This document shows, in pieces, positions 40,543-50,420 of a DNA stretch of 64,000 nucleotides. The stretch comes from Paraburkholderia sp. CNPSo 3272 (GTDB lineage: Bacteria > Pseudomonadota > Gammaproteobacteria > Burkholderiales > Burkholderiaceae): positions 106,764 through 170,763 of the forward strand of contig NZ_JAMBPQ010000015.1 in the NCBI RefSeq assembly GCF_024206495.1, given 5' to 3'. The first letter of the stretch is position 1. Each line of letters begins with the position of its first letter. The notes under the pieces were generated by a model. It saw nothing but the letters and a program-made list of their open reading frames with translations, did not search any database and was not told the DNA's origin. Position numbers and translations under genes: made by a program.

Positions 40543-42744
40543 TCACGCAGTCTGAGCGTCGCGCGAGAGTCCCGCCATGAGGCCGCTTGCGCGCTGCACC
40601 TTGGCGAGCACCGCGCGATCGAGCACGGTGCGCCCCTCGGGCACCGCGAGCGTGAGAAACGAACGCGCACGCGTAACGCCGGTGTAGACGAGTTCGCGCG
40701 TGAGAATGGGGCTGTACGTATCGGGCAGCACGAGCGCCGCGTGGGTGAACTCCGAGCCCTGCGATTTGTGGACGGTGAGCGCGAACACCGTCTCCACGCC
40801 CTGCAGCCGGCTCGGCGAGACCCACTTCACGCCGCCCGAGCCGTCGCCGGCCGGGAACGCCACGCGCAGCACGGGTGGCTCGCCCGCGGCAACGGGCAGT
40901 TCCAGCGCGATGCCGATATCGCCGTTCATCAGCCCAAGCTCGTAGTCGTTGTGCATGACGAGCACAGGCCGGCCCGCGTACCAGTCGCCGTGCGGGTCGA
41001 TGAGCCCTTCTTCGTGCAGCAGACGCGCGACGCGCCGGTTCAGGCCTTCGACGCCCCACGGACCGCGCCGCAGCGCGCACAGCAACTGAAACGCGCCATG
41101 CGCCTTAAGCACGCCAGCGGCCCAGCCGGAGAGCGCCTCGGGCGTCGCGCCGGGCCCGGGCCGGGTCGTGCGCATCGTTTCGAGGTAGTGGCGGTAGCCC
41201 TGGCGCTGCGCGTGCGCGGCGCGTTGCTCGCACACGCGGCCATCGACGATCAGCGAACGCAACGGCCCGTCATCGTCGGCGGGACACACGAGGCGCGCGA
41301 GATCCTCGTAGCCGCGCGACCAGATCTTCGCGACTCCCACTGCATCGCCCAGATTGACGAGTTCGGCCAGCGCGCCGATGCCGCTCTCCGATGCGAAACG
41401 ATGGCTCTCGCGCAGCATTGCGATGGCCTGGTCGAGCGGCAGGCCGTGCGCGTCGAGCATGGCCGCGTCGATGCGCTCGCCCGTGGCCGCTTCGAGCCAA
41501 GCGCGCGACGCCGGGGTGTAGTGCCCCTCGCGCGCGCGGTCGCACAATTCGCCCAGCACCGCCCCGGCTTCGACCGAAGCGAGCTGGTCCTTGTCGCCCA
41601 GCAGGATGAGCCGCGCGGAGGACGGCAGCGCGTCGAGCACGGCGGCCATCATCTCGAGGTCGACCATCGAGGCCTCGTCGATCACGAGCACATCCACGGG
41701 CAGCGGATTCGCGGCGTCGTGCCTGAAGCGGCGGCTGCCGGGCCGCGTGCCTAGCACGCGATGCAGCGTCGTCACGACGGTCGGAATCGCGTTGCGCAGC
41801 GCTGCCGCGTCGACGTGCGCCTGCAGCGCATCGAACGGCAGCCGCTCCACCGCTCCCGCGATCGATTCGTTCAAACGCGCCGCGGCCTTGCCGGTGGGCG
41901 CGGCAAGCCGGATGCGCAAGGGCCGCGCGGCATGCGCTCCCTGCCCTGCACGGCCGAGCGCGAGTGTCTGCAGGAGTGCCAACAATCTCACCACCGTCGT
42001 CGTCTTGCCCGTGCCCGGACCGCCCGTGACGATGCTGAACGCGCTGCGCGCGGCGAGCGCGCAGGCGAGCTTCTGCCAGTCGGCGGCGCGCGCAGCGTGA
42101 GCGGCGCGTGCCTCGCCGTTACGCGGAGCGAACAGCGCGTCGAGCGCCGCGCGGGCGATGTCGAGCGGCAACGCGGCTTCGAGCTGTGCAGCGCGTGTGA
42201 GTCGGCGCTCGATGCCCTCGCGCACGTCCTGCTCGTATTGCCAGTAGCGCCGCAAATAAAGCCGTGTGCCCGCAAGCACGAGCGGCGCATTGCCTTTCGC
42301 GACATCGGCAACCGCCGTCTCCTCACTCACGAGATCGGGCACCGCGAGCGCCGCGCGCCACTGCGCGAGTGTGACGCCCGCGAGCACTTCGGCAGGCGGC
42401 TGCGCCGGCACCGCGGCCAGCATCTGTGGCCCGTCGGGCGGCAGGGACAGCGCGAACGCCGGGTCTTCCAGCGTGGCCTTCAGGTCGAGGCACACATGAC
42501 CGCGCCCAAGCTGATGGCTCGCGAGCGCGGCCGCGAGCAGCAACAACGGCGGACTGTGCGGCGCTTCCGTCCACAAAAAGCGTGCGAAGGCGGCATCGAG
42601 CGTACGGAGCCAGCCGCGCTCGACCCAATTGTCGAGCACGCCGAGCATTTGCCCGGGCGGTTCCGGCGCGGCGTCCGGCATCTCCAGATTCTCGAACAGA
42701 TCGCCGGTGAGGCCGTCCTGCCCTTTCGTGCGGCGCCTCGTCAT
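40543..42744 (-). CDS. recD: Exodeoxyribonuclease V alpha subunit RecD
   Basis: A 733-aa superfamily 1B helicase, the 5'-to-3' motor of RecBCD. The Walker A motif is TGGPGTGKTTTV, motif II is VDVLVIDEASMVDLEMM, and the C-terminal motifs include TVHKSQGSEF and ELVYTGVTRAR. The N-terminal region (about 1-200) is the RecB-binding part and is longer than in E. coli. ATG 42744 overlaps the recB stop (ATGA). It is the last gene of the recC-recB-recD operon. The enzyme repairs double-strand breaks and degrades foreign linear DNA. Confidence 0.92.
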   Translation of the reverse strand: MTRRRTKGQDGLTGDLFENLEMPDAAPEPPGQMLGVLDNWVERGWLRTLDAAFARFLWTEAPHSPPLLLLAAALASHQLGRGHVCLDLKATLEDPAFALSLPPDGPQMLAAVPAQPPAEVLAGVTLAQWRAALAVPDLVSEETAVADVAKGNAPLVLAGTRLYLRRYWQYEQDVREGIERRLTRAAQLEAALPLDIARAALDALFAPRNGEARAAHAARAADWQKLACALAARSAFSIVTGGPGTGKTTTVVRLLALLQTLALGRAGQGAHAARPLRIRLAAPTGKAAARLNESIAGAVERLPFDALQAHVDAAALRNAIPTVVTTLHRVLGTRPGSRRFRHDAANPLPVDVLVIDEASMVDLEMMAAVLDALPSSARLILLGDKDQLASVEAGAVLGELCDRAREGHYTPASRAWLEAATGERIDAAMLDAHGLPLDQAIAMLRESHRFASESGIGALAELVNLGDAVGVAKIWSRGYEDLARLVCPADDDGPLRSLIVDGRVCEQRAAHAQRQGYRHYLETMRTTRPGPGATPEALSGWAAGVLKAHGAFQLLCALRRGPWGVEGLNRRVARLLHEEGLIDPHGDWYAGRPVLVMHNDYELGLMNGDIGIALELPVAAGEPPVLRVAFPAGDGSGGVKWVSPSRLQGVETVFALTVHKSQGSEFTHAALVLPDTYSPILTRELVYTGVTRARSFLTLAVPEGRTVLDRAVLAKVQRASGLMAGLSRDAQTA

Positions 42745-45700
42745 GCCACATCCTCCAGCGTGTTGCGACGCGCGAAGAGCGCGTCGAGTCGTTCGATCAG
42801 CTCGCGCGGCGGCCGCTCGCAATGCAGCCCCTGCCCCGGGGCGCGGCCGCCGCGCAGGAACAGATACACGGCGCCGCCCACGTGGCGGTCGTAGTCGTAA
42901 TCGGGCAGGCGCGACTTGAGCAGCCGATGCAGCGCGAACAGATAGAGCACGTATTGCAGTTCGTATCGCGAATGCAGGATCTGCGCGCGCATTTTCGCAG
43001 GCGTGTAGGACGCATCGTCGGGGCCCAGCCAGTTCGACTTGTAGTCGGCCACGTAATAGCGGCCTTCGTGTTCGAACACGAGATCCATGAAGCCCTTGAG
43101 CATGCCGTTGAGCGTGGCGGCGTCGAGCGCGGGGCGCGCCTCGCCGTCCAGCGTGAATTCGGTCACAAGCGCGTCGATTGCGAGCGTATCGACGGCATGC
43201 GCCGTGACCCAGAACTCCAGTTCGGCCATATACGCGCCGGGTTCGAACGCCGCGAGCGCCACGGGCGCCACGCTCTCGCCGTCGATGTCCGGCAGTCGCA
43301 GCGGCGTGCGCACGAGCTCCAGCATCCACGCCGTGAGCGTCTCGATCCAGTGCGACCAGCCGCGAACGCTGCAGCGCCGCGCGACCATGTCGCGCACGCG
43401 CCCTTCGTCCTGCGCGATTTCGGCGAAGCCTTCGTTGGCGGCCCATTCCATCAGTTCGTGCAGGAACGTGCCCGCATCGGCGCCGCGCTCGAACCCGTGC
43501 ATCGGCGCAAGCGCGGGTGCGACGAGCGTCTGGCCGGCGCTTGCGAATGCTTCGTCGTCTTCAGGCGGCACGCTCGCCTCGAGCAGTTCCAGGAACACGT
43601 CCTCGCTGCGCGTGTCGGGCGCGCCGCGCGCGTCGTCCGCTTCGACAGGCACGCCCGAACCGATCGACGTTTCGAGCGTCTTCAGGCTCGAATAGCTCGC
43701 GATCCACCAGCGTTCGCGCTCGCGATGCGCGAGCGTGCGCGCCTCGCCGCGCACGGCGCCGGTGTCGCGCAGCGCGAGCACGTCGCGGCGCGCTTCCGGA
43801 GCGGGCGCGACGGCGATGTCCGTGCACGAGCCGCGCAATGCGCCGAGCCATGCTTCGGTTTCCTCAACGGGAATGGCCGCGCCGCCACCGAGCAGATATC
43901 CGAACGCGCTCGCCTCGACGCCCTGCACGGGTCCATAGCCGATCCACGTGGCGTAACGCGCGCGCGTCAGTGCGACGTAGAGCTTGCGCAGGTCTTCGCC
44001 GAGGCGCTCGCGATCGGCCTGGCGCAGCACGCGCGCATCGGCCTCGAGCGTGACGCGCAACTCGCCTTCGTCGTCGTGCCACTTGAACGGCACGTCGTCG
44101 GGCTTGACGGCGCGGTGCGCGCACGCGAACGGCAAAAACACGAGCGGATATTCGAGGCCCTTCGACTTGTGGATCGTGACCACCTGCACGAGTCCGGCAT
44201 CGCTTTCCAGACGCAACTGGCGCGCGTCGCCTCCGCCGCCCGCGCTTTCGTCTTCGCGCTGCTCGTCGAGATAGCGGATCAGCGCGTGCTCGCCATCGAG
44301 CTGCGTGCTCGCCTGTTGCAATAGTTCGGCGAGGTGCAGCAGGTTGGTGAGCGCGCGCTCGCCATTGAGCCCGGCACCAGCGGGTTCGCCAAGCAGGCGC
44401 TGCGGCACGTGAAAGTCGTTGAACAAGCGGCGCAGCATCGGCAGCACGCCCTTCCTGCGCCAGCATTCGCGGTACTCGCGGAACTGCAGCACGCGCGACT
44501 CCCACGCGATCTCGTCGTGGCCGAGCCGGTCGAGTTCTGCCCATGCGAGCCCGAGCGTGGGCGTGGCGAGCGCCGTGCGCACGAGGCGGCCGTCGTCGGG
44601 CTCGGCACAGGCCGCGAGCCAGAAGCGCAGTTCTTCGGCCTGCGGCGTCTGGTACACCGAGTCGCGATCCGACAGATAGACGCTGCGCACGCCGCGCGCG
44701 GCCAGCGCTTCGCGTATCGCCTGCGCCTCGCTGCGGTTGTTGACGAGCACCGCCATGTCCGCGGGCTGCAACGGCCGCATGCCGCGCTCGCCCGAGAAAC
44801 CCGCTGCCTGCTCCTGGCCGAGATTGAGCAGACGCACCATCTCGGTCGCGCAGCTGCCGGCCATGCCCGCGAGATACGCGCCCTTGCTGAGCGGCTTGCC
44901 ATCCGCGGCAGGCGGCATCCACCAGACGTTGAGCGCGGGCAGCGCCGCACCGGCTGCAACCAGCTTCTCGGGCCGTCCATGCGCATCGGCGGCCACGAAC
45001 GGCAACGCATTTTCGCGTCCATCAGGGCTGCGAAACAAAAACGCGCCGCTGCCCTCGGGCCGCAATTCCGCCGCCTCGAAGCAGCGGTTCACCGCCTCGA
45101 CCATCGCGCGCGTGGAGCGGAAATTCTTCTTGAGCGTATAGAGCCGCCCTTCGCAGGCACGGCGCGCGCGCAGATAGGTGAAGATGTCCGCGCCGCGAAA
45201 CGCGTAGATCGCCTGCTTCGGATCGCCGATCAACACGATTGCCGTTTCGGCGTCGTGTTCGGCGATGCGATAGACCGCGTCGAAGATCTGGTACTGAACC
45301 GGGTCGGTGTCCTGAAATTCGTCGATCAGCGCGACCGGATACTGCCTGCGGATGATTTCCGCGAGACGTGGGCCGTTCTCGCGCTGCAGCGCCGCGCGCA
45401 GCCGCGTGAGCAGATCGTCGAAGCCCATTTGCGAGCGGCGCGCCTCTTCTTCCTCGAAGCGCTTCGCCACCCAGCGCGCCGCGTGGCACAGCAGATCCTG
45501 TTTCGCCTCGGGCGGCGCGGCGAGCGACTCGCGCAAGCTTTGCATCGCCACGAAGGCCGCATGCCCGGGCGGCTCGCCCTTCACCCAGATGTCGGCCAGG
45601 CCCGCGGGCGTGAGGCGCGTCCACACGGCCGCCTTGTCGTCGAAACCGGGATGCGCGGATTCGGGATCGTTGGCCCAGTCGCGCAGCTTGCCGATCCATG

Positions 45701-46577
45701 TTTCGCTGTGCTTCGAATTGAGCTTTCTGGCGTCGAACTGCTTCGCGGCGCGCGCCGCGTTGAGCAACGCCTCGACCTCGTCGATCCAGACGCGCCACGG
45801 CGCCTTCAGCGTTTCGAGTTCGTCGCGCGCGCGCTGGCGGGCGTCTGCGAGCGCCGCGCCGGGGTTGCATGCATCGGGCAAGAGATCGGCGTGCGCGAGC
45901 AGCCCGCGTATCGCGTCGTGCAATTCGTCGGGACTCGCGAACCACGCCCTCACTTCGGCGGCGCTCACCGCGTCGAGGGGCGCCATGAAGGTGCGCCAGT
46001 AGTCGCGCACGACTTCGGCGCGCAGTTCCGTCTGGTCGGTTTCGAGCGTCTGCGAAAAGAGGCTGTCGCTGTCGAACGCGTGTTCGCTCAGCATGCGGTT
46101 GCACCAGCCGTGGATCGTCGAGACCGCGGCCTCGTCCATCCATTCGGCTGCCAGTTGAAGGCGGCGCGCGCATGCCGGCCACTGCTCCGGCGAGTAGTCC
46201 TCGCGCAGATCGTGCAACAGGTCTTCACCCGGCTCACGCTCGGGCACGTCGTCAGGCTCGACGCGGAAGCATTCAGCGGCTTCGATGAGGCGCGCGCGAA
46301 TGCGCTCGCGCAGCTCCTTCGTGGCCGCGTCGGTGAAGGTCACGACGAGAATTTCGGGCGGCGTGAGCGCACGGCCTGACGTGCGCGCCTCGTCATCGAA
46401 ATCCGCTTCGCCGCTTGCTGCGTTGAGCGCGCCGTGCCCCAGCACGAGGCGCACGTACAGCATGGCGATCGTGAAGGTCTTGCCGGTGCCTGCGCTCGCT
46501 TCGATCAGGCGGCTGCCGTAAAGCGGGAAGCGCAGTGGCTCCAGGACTTGGGCGTTCATGTTCCCGAGCGGATTCAT
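42741..46577 (-). CDS. recB: Exodeoxyribonuclease V beta subunit RecB
   Basis: A 1278-aa helicase-nuclease. The N-terminal UvrD-like motor has LIEASAGTGKTFTIAMLYVR, VVTFTDAATKELRERI, IDEFQDTDPVQY and GDPKQAIYAFRGAD. Motifs V and VI are VVTIHKSKGLEYP and LYVALTRARY. The C-terminal nuclease domain has GFMDLVFEHEGRYYVADYKS, containing the Asp and the D-x-K of the RecB active site. ATG 46577 overlaps the recC stop; an ATG at 46559 is also possible. All catalytic motifs are intact. Confidence 0.93.
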   Translation of the reverse strand: MNPLGNMNAQVLEPLRFPLYGSRLIEASAGTGKTFTIAMLYVRLVLGHGALNAASGEADFDDEARTSGRALTPPEILVVTFTDAATKELRERIRARLIEAAECFRVEPDDVPEREPGEDLLHDLREDYSPEQWPACARRLQLAAEWMDEAAVSTIHGWCNRMLSEHAFDSDSLFSQTLETDQTELRAEVVRDYWRTFMAPLDAVSAAEVRAWFASPDELHDAIRGLLAHADLLPDACNPGAALADARQRARDELETLKAPWRVWIDEVEALLNAARAAKQFDARKLNSKHSETWIGKLRDWANDPESAHPGFDDKAAVWTRLTPAGLADIWVKGEPPGHAAFVAMQSLRESLAAPPEAKQDLLCHAARWVAKRFEEEEARRSQMGFDDLLTRLRAALQRENGPRLAEIIRRQYPVALIDEFQDTDPVQYQIFDAVYRIAEHDAETAIVLIGDPKQAIYAFRGADIFTYLRARRACEGRLYTLKKNFRSTRAMVEAVNRCFEAAELRPEGSGAFLFRSPDGRENALPFVAADAHGRPEKLVAAGAALPALNVWWMPPAADGKPLSKGAYLAGMAGSCATEMVRLLNLGQEQAAGFSGERGMRPLQPADMAVLVNNRSEAQAIREALAARGVRSVYLSDRDSVYQTPQAEELRFWLAACAEPDDGRLVRTALATPTLGLAWAELDRLGHDEIAWESRVLQFREYRECWRRKGVLPMLRRLFNDFHVPQRLLGEPAGAGLNGERALTNLLHLAELLQQASTQLDGEHALIRYLDEQREDESAGGGGDARQLRLESDAGLVQVVTIHKSKGLEYPLVFLPFACAHRAVKPDDVPFKWHDDEGELRVTLEADARVLRQADRERLGEDLRKLYVALTRARYATWIGYGPVQGVEASAFGYLLGGGAAIPVEETEAWLGALRGSCTDIAVAPAPEARRDVLALRDTGAVRGEARTLAHRERERWWIASYSSLKTLETSIGSGVPVEADDARGAPDTRSEDVFLELLEASVPPEDDEAFASAGQTLVAPALAPMHGFERGADAGTFLHELMEWAANEGFAEIAQDEGRVRDMVARRCSVRGWSHWIETLTAWMLELVRTPLRLPDIDGESVAPVALAAFEPGAYMAELEFWVTAHAVDTLAIDALVTEFTLDGEARPALDAATLNGMLKGFMDLVFEHEGRYYVADYKSNWLGPDDASYTPAKMRAQILHSRYELQYVLYLFALHRLLKSRLPDYDYDRHVGGAVYLFLRGGRAPGQGLHCERPPRELIERLDALFARRNTLEDVA

Positions 46578-49500
46578 ACCGTCCCTCCTGCCTCGCTCGA
46601 GGCCCGCTTCGCACGCGACGACGCGAGCGGCGCGCGGCTTACCGGCAGCAGCAGCGTCATGGCGAGCGTAATGAAATCGTCGTGGGCGACGAGCGCGTCG
46701 AAATCGGTGAAGGCGCGGCGCAGATAAGCGTTCGTCTCGCGCTCGCCAGGCGTGCGGTCATTGCCCTCGTAGGCCGCGCGTGCAGCTTCCCACGCCTCGG
46801 CGGGCACCATCGCGCGCGTGCCGTCGAATGGATCAGGCAACTTGCGCAGCCATGCGAACGCTGTCTTCACCGCGAGCGGCAAGGGCCGGCGCGCACCGTC
46901 GTCCCATGCGGCAAGCAGCGCGAGCAGATAGTCGCGCGCAACCTGCGCGTCGAGCGGCGCGAGCTCCGCAACACCCACCTTGCTCACGATCACCGTGGTC
47001 ACCGGCCCGGCCGCGATCTGCGCGGCCACATGCGCGACCCAATAAGGCACGAGTCGATCGCTCCGATAGCGGTGGTCCTTCACGAGCGTGCCCGGCTCCA
47101 GAATCACGCGGCCGAGTGCGCCGTCCGGGCCCGCGCGTAAATCGTCGAGCCAGTCGTCGAGCGCAACGATGCGGCCTTCCGGCGTCGCATCGAGACGAAT
47201 TTCGTATTGATGCTCGAGCGGCTCGGGCCAGCGCGCGAGCGCCTTGCGATATTCGGCGAACAGCTCGGGCATGGGCGCGAGCAGTTCTTCGCCGATCACC
47301 TCGCCAAAGCCCCCGGTCGCAAGGTCGCCGCTGCGATGCATGCGCTCGAGGCGCGCGAGCGCGGCCGGTTCGAGATCGTCTTCGCCGCGTTCCATCGCGA
47401 GGACCTGCGCTCGGATCAGCTCGCCCTGGAGCTGCCACGCCTGCAACGCATCCACCTCGAAGGGCTCGTGATTTTCGCTCGCTGCGTCCCCGCTTTCGAA
47501 GGCCACGCGCAGACGCTGCCGGAAGAAGCTGCGAACCGGCTCGCGCAGGAATTCGCCGAGTTCGCGGATCGACAGCGGCTCGTCGCGTTCAGTCGGCGCG
47601 AGGACTTCGGCGTTCGCTTCAGCCGCGGGCCGCACCTGTGCGGGCTTGCTCCACTCGTGCGCATAGGTGTACAGCGCCGCCTCTTGCGGCCGCGGCGGGA
47701 AATAGTCCGGGCTGAACGGCTGCAGGCGATGCTCGATGGTCAACGCGTGGAGCAGCGCTTCGCCATCGTTGCCTTCGTCGCCTTCGAGCCGCCAGCCGGC
47801 CTTGAGATGGTCACGCAACTGTCCGACCAGCACCGAAGGCGGGCGCGGCGTGTTGTCGGTCACGCTGCGCCCGATCCACGACACATGCAGATGGTCGCGC
47901 GCGGAGAGCAACGCTTCGAGGAACAGGTAGCGGTCGTCTTCGCGGCGCGAGCGGTCGCCGGGGCGATAGTCGCGACGCATGAGGTCGAAGTCGAGCGGCG
48001 TGCGGCTGCGCGGATAGTCGCCGTCGTTCATGCCGAGCAGGCACACGCGCCGGAACGGGATGGCCCGCATCGGCATGAGCGTGGCGAAGGTCACCGCGCC
48101 CGCGAAAAAGCGCTGTGAGAGGCCGCCGCCCTCGAGCGCCGCGAGCCAGTTCTCCGCGACGATGGCGAGCGGCAAAGTCTGCGTGAGCGCGGCTTCATCG
48201 CAGGCCTCGCGCCACGTTTCGAGCGCGCCGTCGAGGCGGTCGAGCGTGTAGGCGTCTTCGTCCTGCGCCGCGAAAAACGCCGCCTTCAACGCGCGCAGAC
48301 GCTCGCACCACACTTCCACCGTGGCCGGTTCGCGCAGCGTGCGCCACGCGTGGTCGAGCGCGTCCACGAGGCGCGTGAGCGGGCCCAGCAACGCGGCGTC
48401 GAGTCCGCCGATTTCGCTGTACGGCTCGATGCCGCGCCATGCGCCCGCACGTTCGCCCGCGGCGTAGCCCAGCAGCATGCGCCGCAGACCGAACGCCCAG
48501 CTGTTGGGTGCGCTGAGTTCGTCGGCCTGGGGGAGCCCGAGGCTCGCGCGCTGGCCCGCATGCAGTCCCCAGCGGATATTCGCGCCGTCGATCCAGTTGC
48601 GCAGCGTGGGCACGTCTTCGGCGTCGATGCCGAAGCGCGCGCGCACGGCCGGCACTTCGAGCAGGTCGAGCACGTCGCTCACCGTCACGCGCGAGTACGG
48701 CAGCGCAAGCAGCATTTCCAGCGCGCCGATGAGCGGATCGAACGCGCGCTGCGCGCGGTCGGCCACGCTGAACGGAATACTGCGCGGGTCATTGCCGTCG
48801 AGCAGGCCGAACACGGCCTGGATATGCGGCGCGTAGACCTCGATGTCGGGCACCATTACGATCACGTCGCGCGGACGCAATGTGGGGTCCGCCGCAAACG
48901 CGGCGAGCAGGCGGTCGTGCAGGATCTCCACTTCGCGCTGCGCGCTATGCGCGATGTGAAAGCGAATCGATTCGTCCTCCTGCACATCCACCGGTTCCCA
49001 GTGCTCGCGCGTTTCGCCGAGAGGCCGCAGATCCCGAATGTCGTCCTGCAACTGCGAGAGCAGCGTGAGCGCGTCTTCGCCATCGAACAGATCGATACGC
49101 TGGCCAATACGCGTGAAATGCGGCGTGTACGTCTCGCGCGCTTCGTCGCTGTCGTATTCGTCGAGCAGGCCGATGAAGTCACGCCCCTGCTTGCCCCAGG
49201 CCGCGAGCAACGGCTGCGAATGCAGATGCAGCTGCGCCTCGTCGAGCTGCTCCGGCGCGCCCGCGCGGCGGCGCTGGCGCGCGTGGCGTGCGCGCAGCAG
49301 GTCCTGGTCGGCGACGATGTCGGCCCAGTAGTGCATGCACGGGTTATGCACGCACATCAGCACCTGGCTCCAGCGCGCGAGCGCCGCGAGGACTTCCACC
49401 GACTGGCGCGCGAGGCTCGAAATGCCGAACACCACGAGACGGCGCGGCAAGCCCTTCGGCCGGGCGTCGCCCTCCTGCCATGACTGCGCGCGCGCCATGA

Positions 49501-50182
49501 ACGCTTCGTGCACGGCGGCGCGCCCCGTGTCGCGCAAGCCGATTCCGTCTTGCGCCTGCGCGCCAACGTCCGCGAGCAGCGCGCGCCAGAGCGCCGCCTG
49601 CCAGCGCGCCTCCTCGGGCAACGGCGTACGCGCGTTGCGCGCATCGATCAGGACGTCCTCGTTCGCGGCCCACGCAGCGAGCCAGTCCGCGCGGTAGACC
49701 TGGTACTGGTCGAGCAGATCCGCCACGCGCTGCGCGAGCTGGAAGCACTTGCGCTGGTCCTCGTCGTTGGCCATGAAGCGCTTGAGCGGCTGATAGCCGG
49801 GCTCATCGAGCAGCGCCGGCAGCATGCGCATGAGACGCCAGACGAGGCGCGACTTGTCGAACGGCGAGACCGCGGGCACCGCGTCGTTGCCGAGCACGGC
49901 GCGATACACCTGCCAGAGGAAACGCGACGGCAGCGACATTTCGAACGCCGCCGCGATGCCGCAGCCGCCCTCCTCGGGATCGGCGGCAAACGCGAGCTTG
50001 AGCCACTGCGCGATGCCGTTGCTCTGCACGAGGAACATTTCCTTTTCGAGCGGCGCGATCGGATTCTGGCCGATCCAGCTCACGATCAGGTCGCGCATGC
50101 GCTCGGGCTGATTGCCGTGAACGAGCATCAGCCCGGTGGGCAGTTCGCGCGCGCTCAAGCGAGGCTCCGGCGCGCCTGACAC
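46574..50182 (-). CDS. recC: Exodeoxyribonuclease V gamma subunit RecC
   Basis: A 1202-aa subunit with an inactive helicase/nuclease fold that splits the strands and reads Chi. Recognisable parts are LMLVHGNQPERMRDLIVSWI near the start, EMFLVQSNGIAQWLKLAFA, the Pro-rich FPxRFLWQVY-like region SLPSRFLWQVYRAVLG, and VCLLGMNDGDYPRS in the second half. The start is GTG 50182, with a weak ribosome site; ATG 50128 is an alternative. It is first in the operon. Chi specificity in this genus cannot be read from the sequence. Confidence 0.9.
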   Translation of the reverse strand: MSGAPEPRLSARELPTGLMLVHGNQPERMRDLIVSWIGQNPIAPLEKEMFLVQSNGIAQWLKLAFAADPEEGGCGIAAAFEMSLPSRFLWQVYRAVLGNDAVPAVSPFDKSRLVWRLMRMLPALLDEPGYQPLKRFMANDEDQRKCFQLAQRVADLLDQYQVYRADWLAAWAANEDVLIDARNARTPLPEEARWQAALWRALLADVGAQAQDGIGLRDTGRAAVHEAFMARAQSWQEGDARPKGLPRRLVVFGISSLARQSVEVLAALARWSQVLMCVHNPCMHYWADIVADQDLLRARHARQRRRAGAPEQLDEAQLHLHSQPLLAAWGKQGRDFIGLLDEYDSDEARETYTPHFTRIGQRIDLFDGEDALTLLSQLQDDIRDLRPLGETREHWEPVDVQEDESIRFHIAHSAQREVEILHDRLLAAFAADPTLRPRDVIVMVPDIEVYAPHIQAVFGLLDGNDPRSIPFSVADRAQRAFDPLIGALEMLLALPYSRVTVSDVLDLLEVPAVRARFGIDAEDVPTLRNWIDGANIRWGLHAGQRASLGLPQADELSAPNSWAFGLRRMLLGYAAGERAGAWRGIEPYSEIGGLDAALLGPLTRLVDALDHAWRTLREPATVEVWCERLRALKAAFFAAQDEDAYTLDRLDGALETWREACDEAALTQTLPLAIVAENWLAALEGGGLSQRFFAGAVTFATLMPMRAIPFRRVCLLGMNDGDYPRSRTPLDFDLMRRDYRPGDRSRREDDRYLFLEALLSARDHLHVSWIGRSVTDNTPRPPSVLVGQLRDHLKAGWRLEGDEGNDGEALLHALTIEHRLQPFSPDYFPPRPQEAALYTYAHEWSKPAQVRPAAEANAEVLAPTERDEPLSIRELGEFLREPVRSFFRQRLRVAFESGDAASENHEPFEVDALQAWQLQGELIRAQVLAMERGEDDLEPAALARLERMHRSGDLATGGFGEVIGEELLAPMPELFAEYRKALARWPEPLEHQYEIRLDATPEGRIVALDDWLDDLRAGPDGALGRVILEPGTLVKDHRYRSDRLVPYWVAHVAAQIAAGPVTTVIVSKVGVAELAPLDAQVARDYLLALLAAWDDGARRPLPLAVKTAFAWLRKLPDPFDGTRAMVPAEAWEAARAAYEGNDRTPGERETNAYLRRAFTDFDALVAHDDFITLAMTLLLPVSRAPLASSRAKRASSEAGGTV

Positions 50183-50262
50183 AGGTTACGCGCGCGTTGT
50201 GCAGATGGGGCGAGGAAGCGGAGAAAAGGAATTGCGGCCATGTCGCCTGTTCGTGTTTGGTG

Positions 50263-50307
50263 CCCGTATATACCGGTACTCGCCGGTATTCCCGGTATTT
50301 GCCGATA
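50263..50307. repeat. Five CCGGTA-type elements at helical spacing upstream of recC
   Basis: CCCGTA, CCGGTA, CCGGTA, CCGGTA and CCGATA begin at 50263, 50273, 50283, 50292 and 50302. The spacing of 10, 10, 9 and 10 bp is one turn of DNA, so all copies face the same side. They lie about 80 bp before the recC start and within the 238-bp gap to the stop of ugpC. Clustered binding by a regulator of the rec operon is possible. The rest of the gap shows no gene. Confidence 0.55.
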
Positions 50308-50420
50308 CGAATGGCGCAGGCGGCATTGCGCCCGCGCAATGCGACAGTTTACGACAATCGGGACCGCGGCGAGCGCCGCTTTCGCGCGCAGTCCGCGGTA
50401 TTGGCGCCGGCAGGCGCGGC

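Noticed and set aside
44334..46379. A 681-codon frame on the plus strand opposite recB
   Set aside because: It is Arg/Ala/His-rich without any domain and lies wholly opposite a recB with intact motifs. Long antisense frames are expected at this GC content. The same holds for the frames opposite plcN, recC and emrB.
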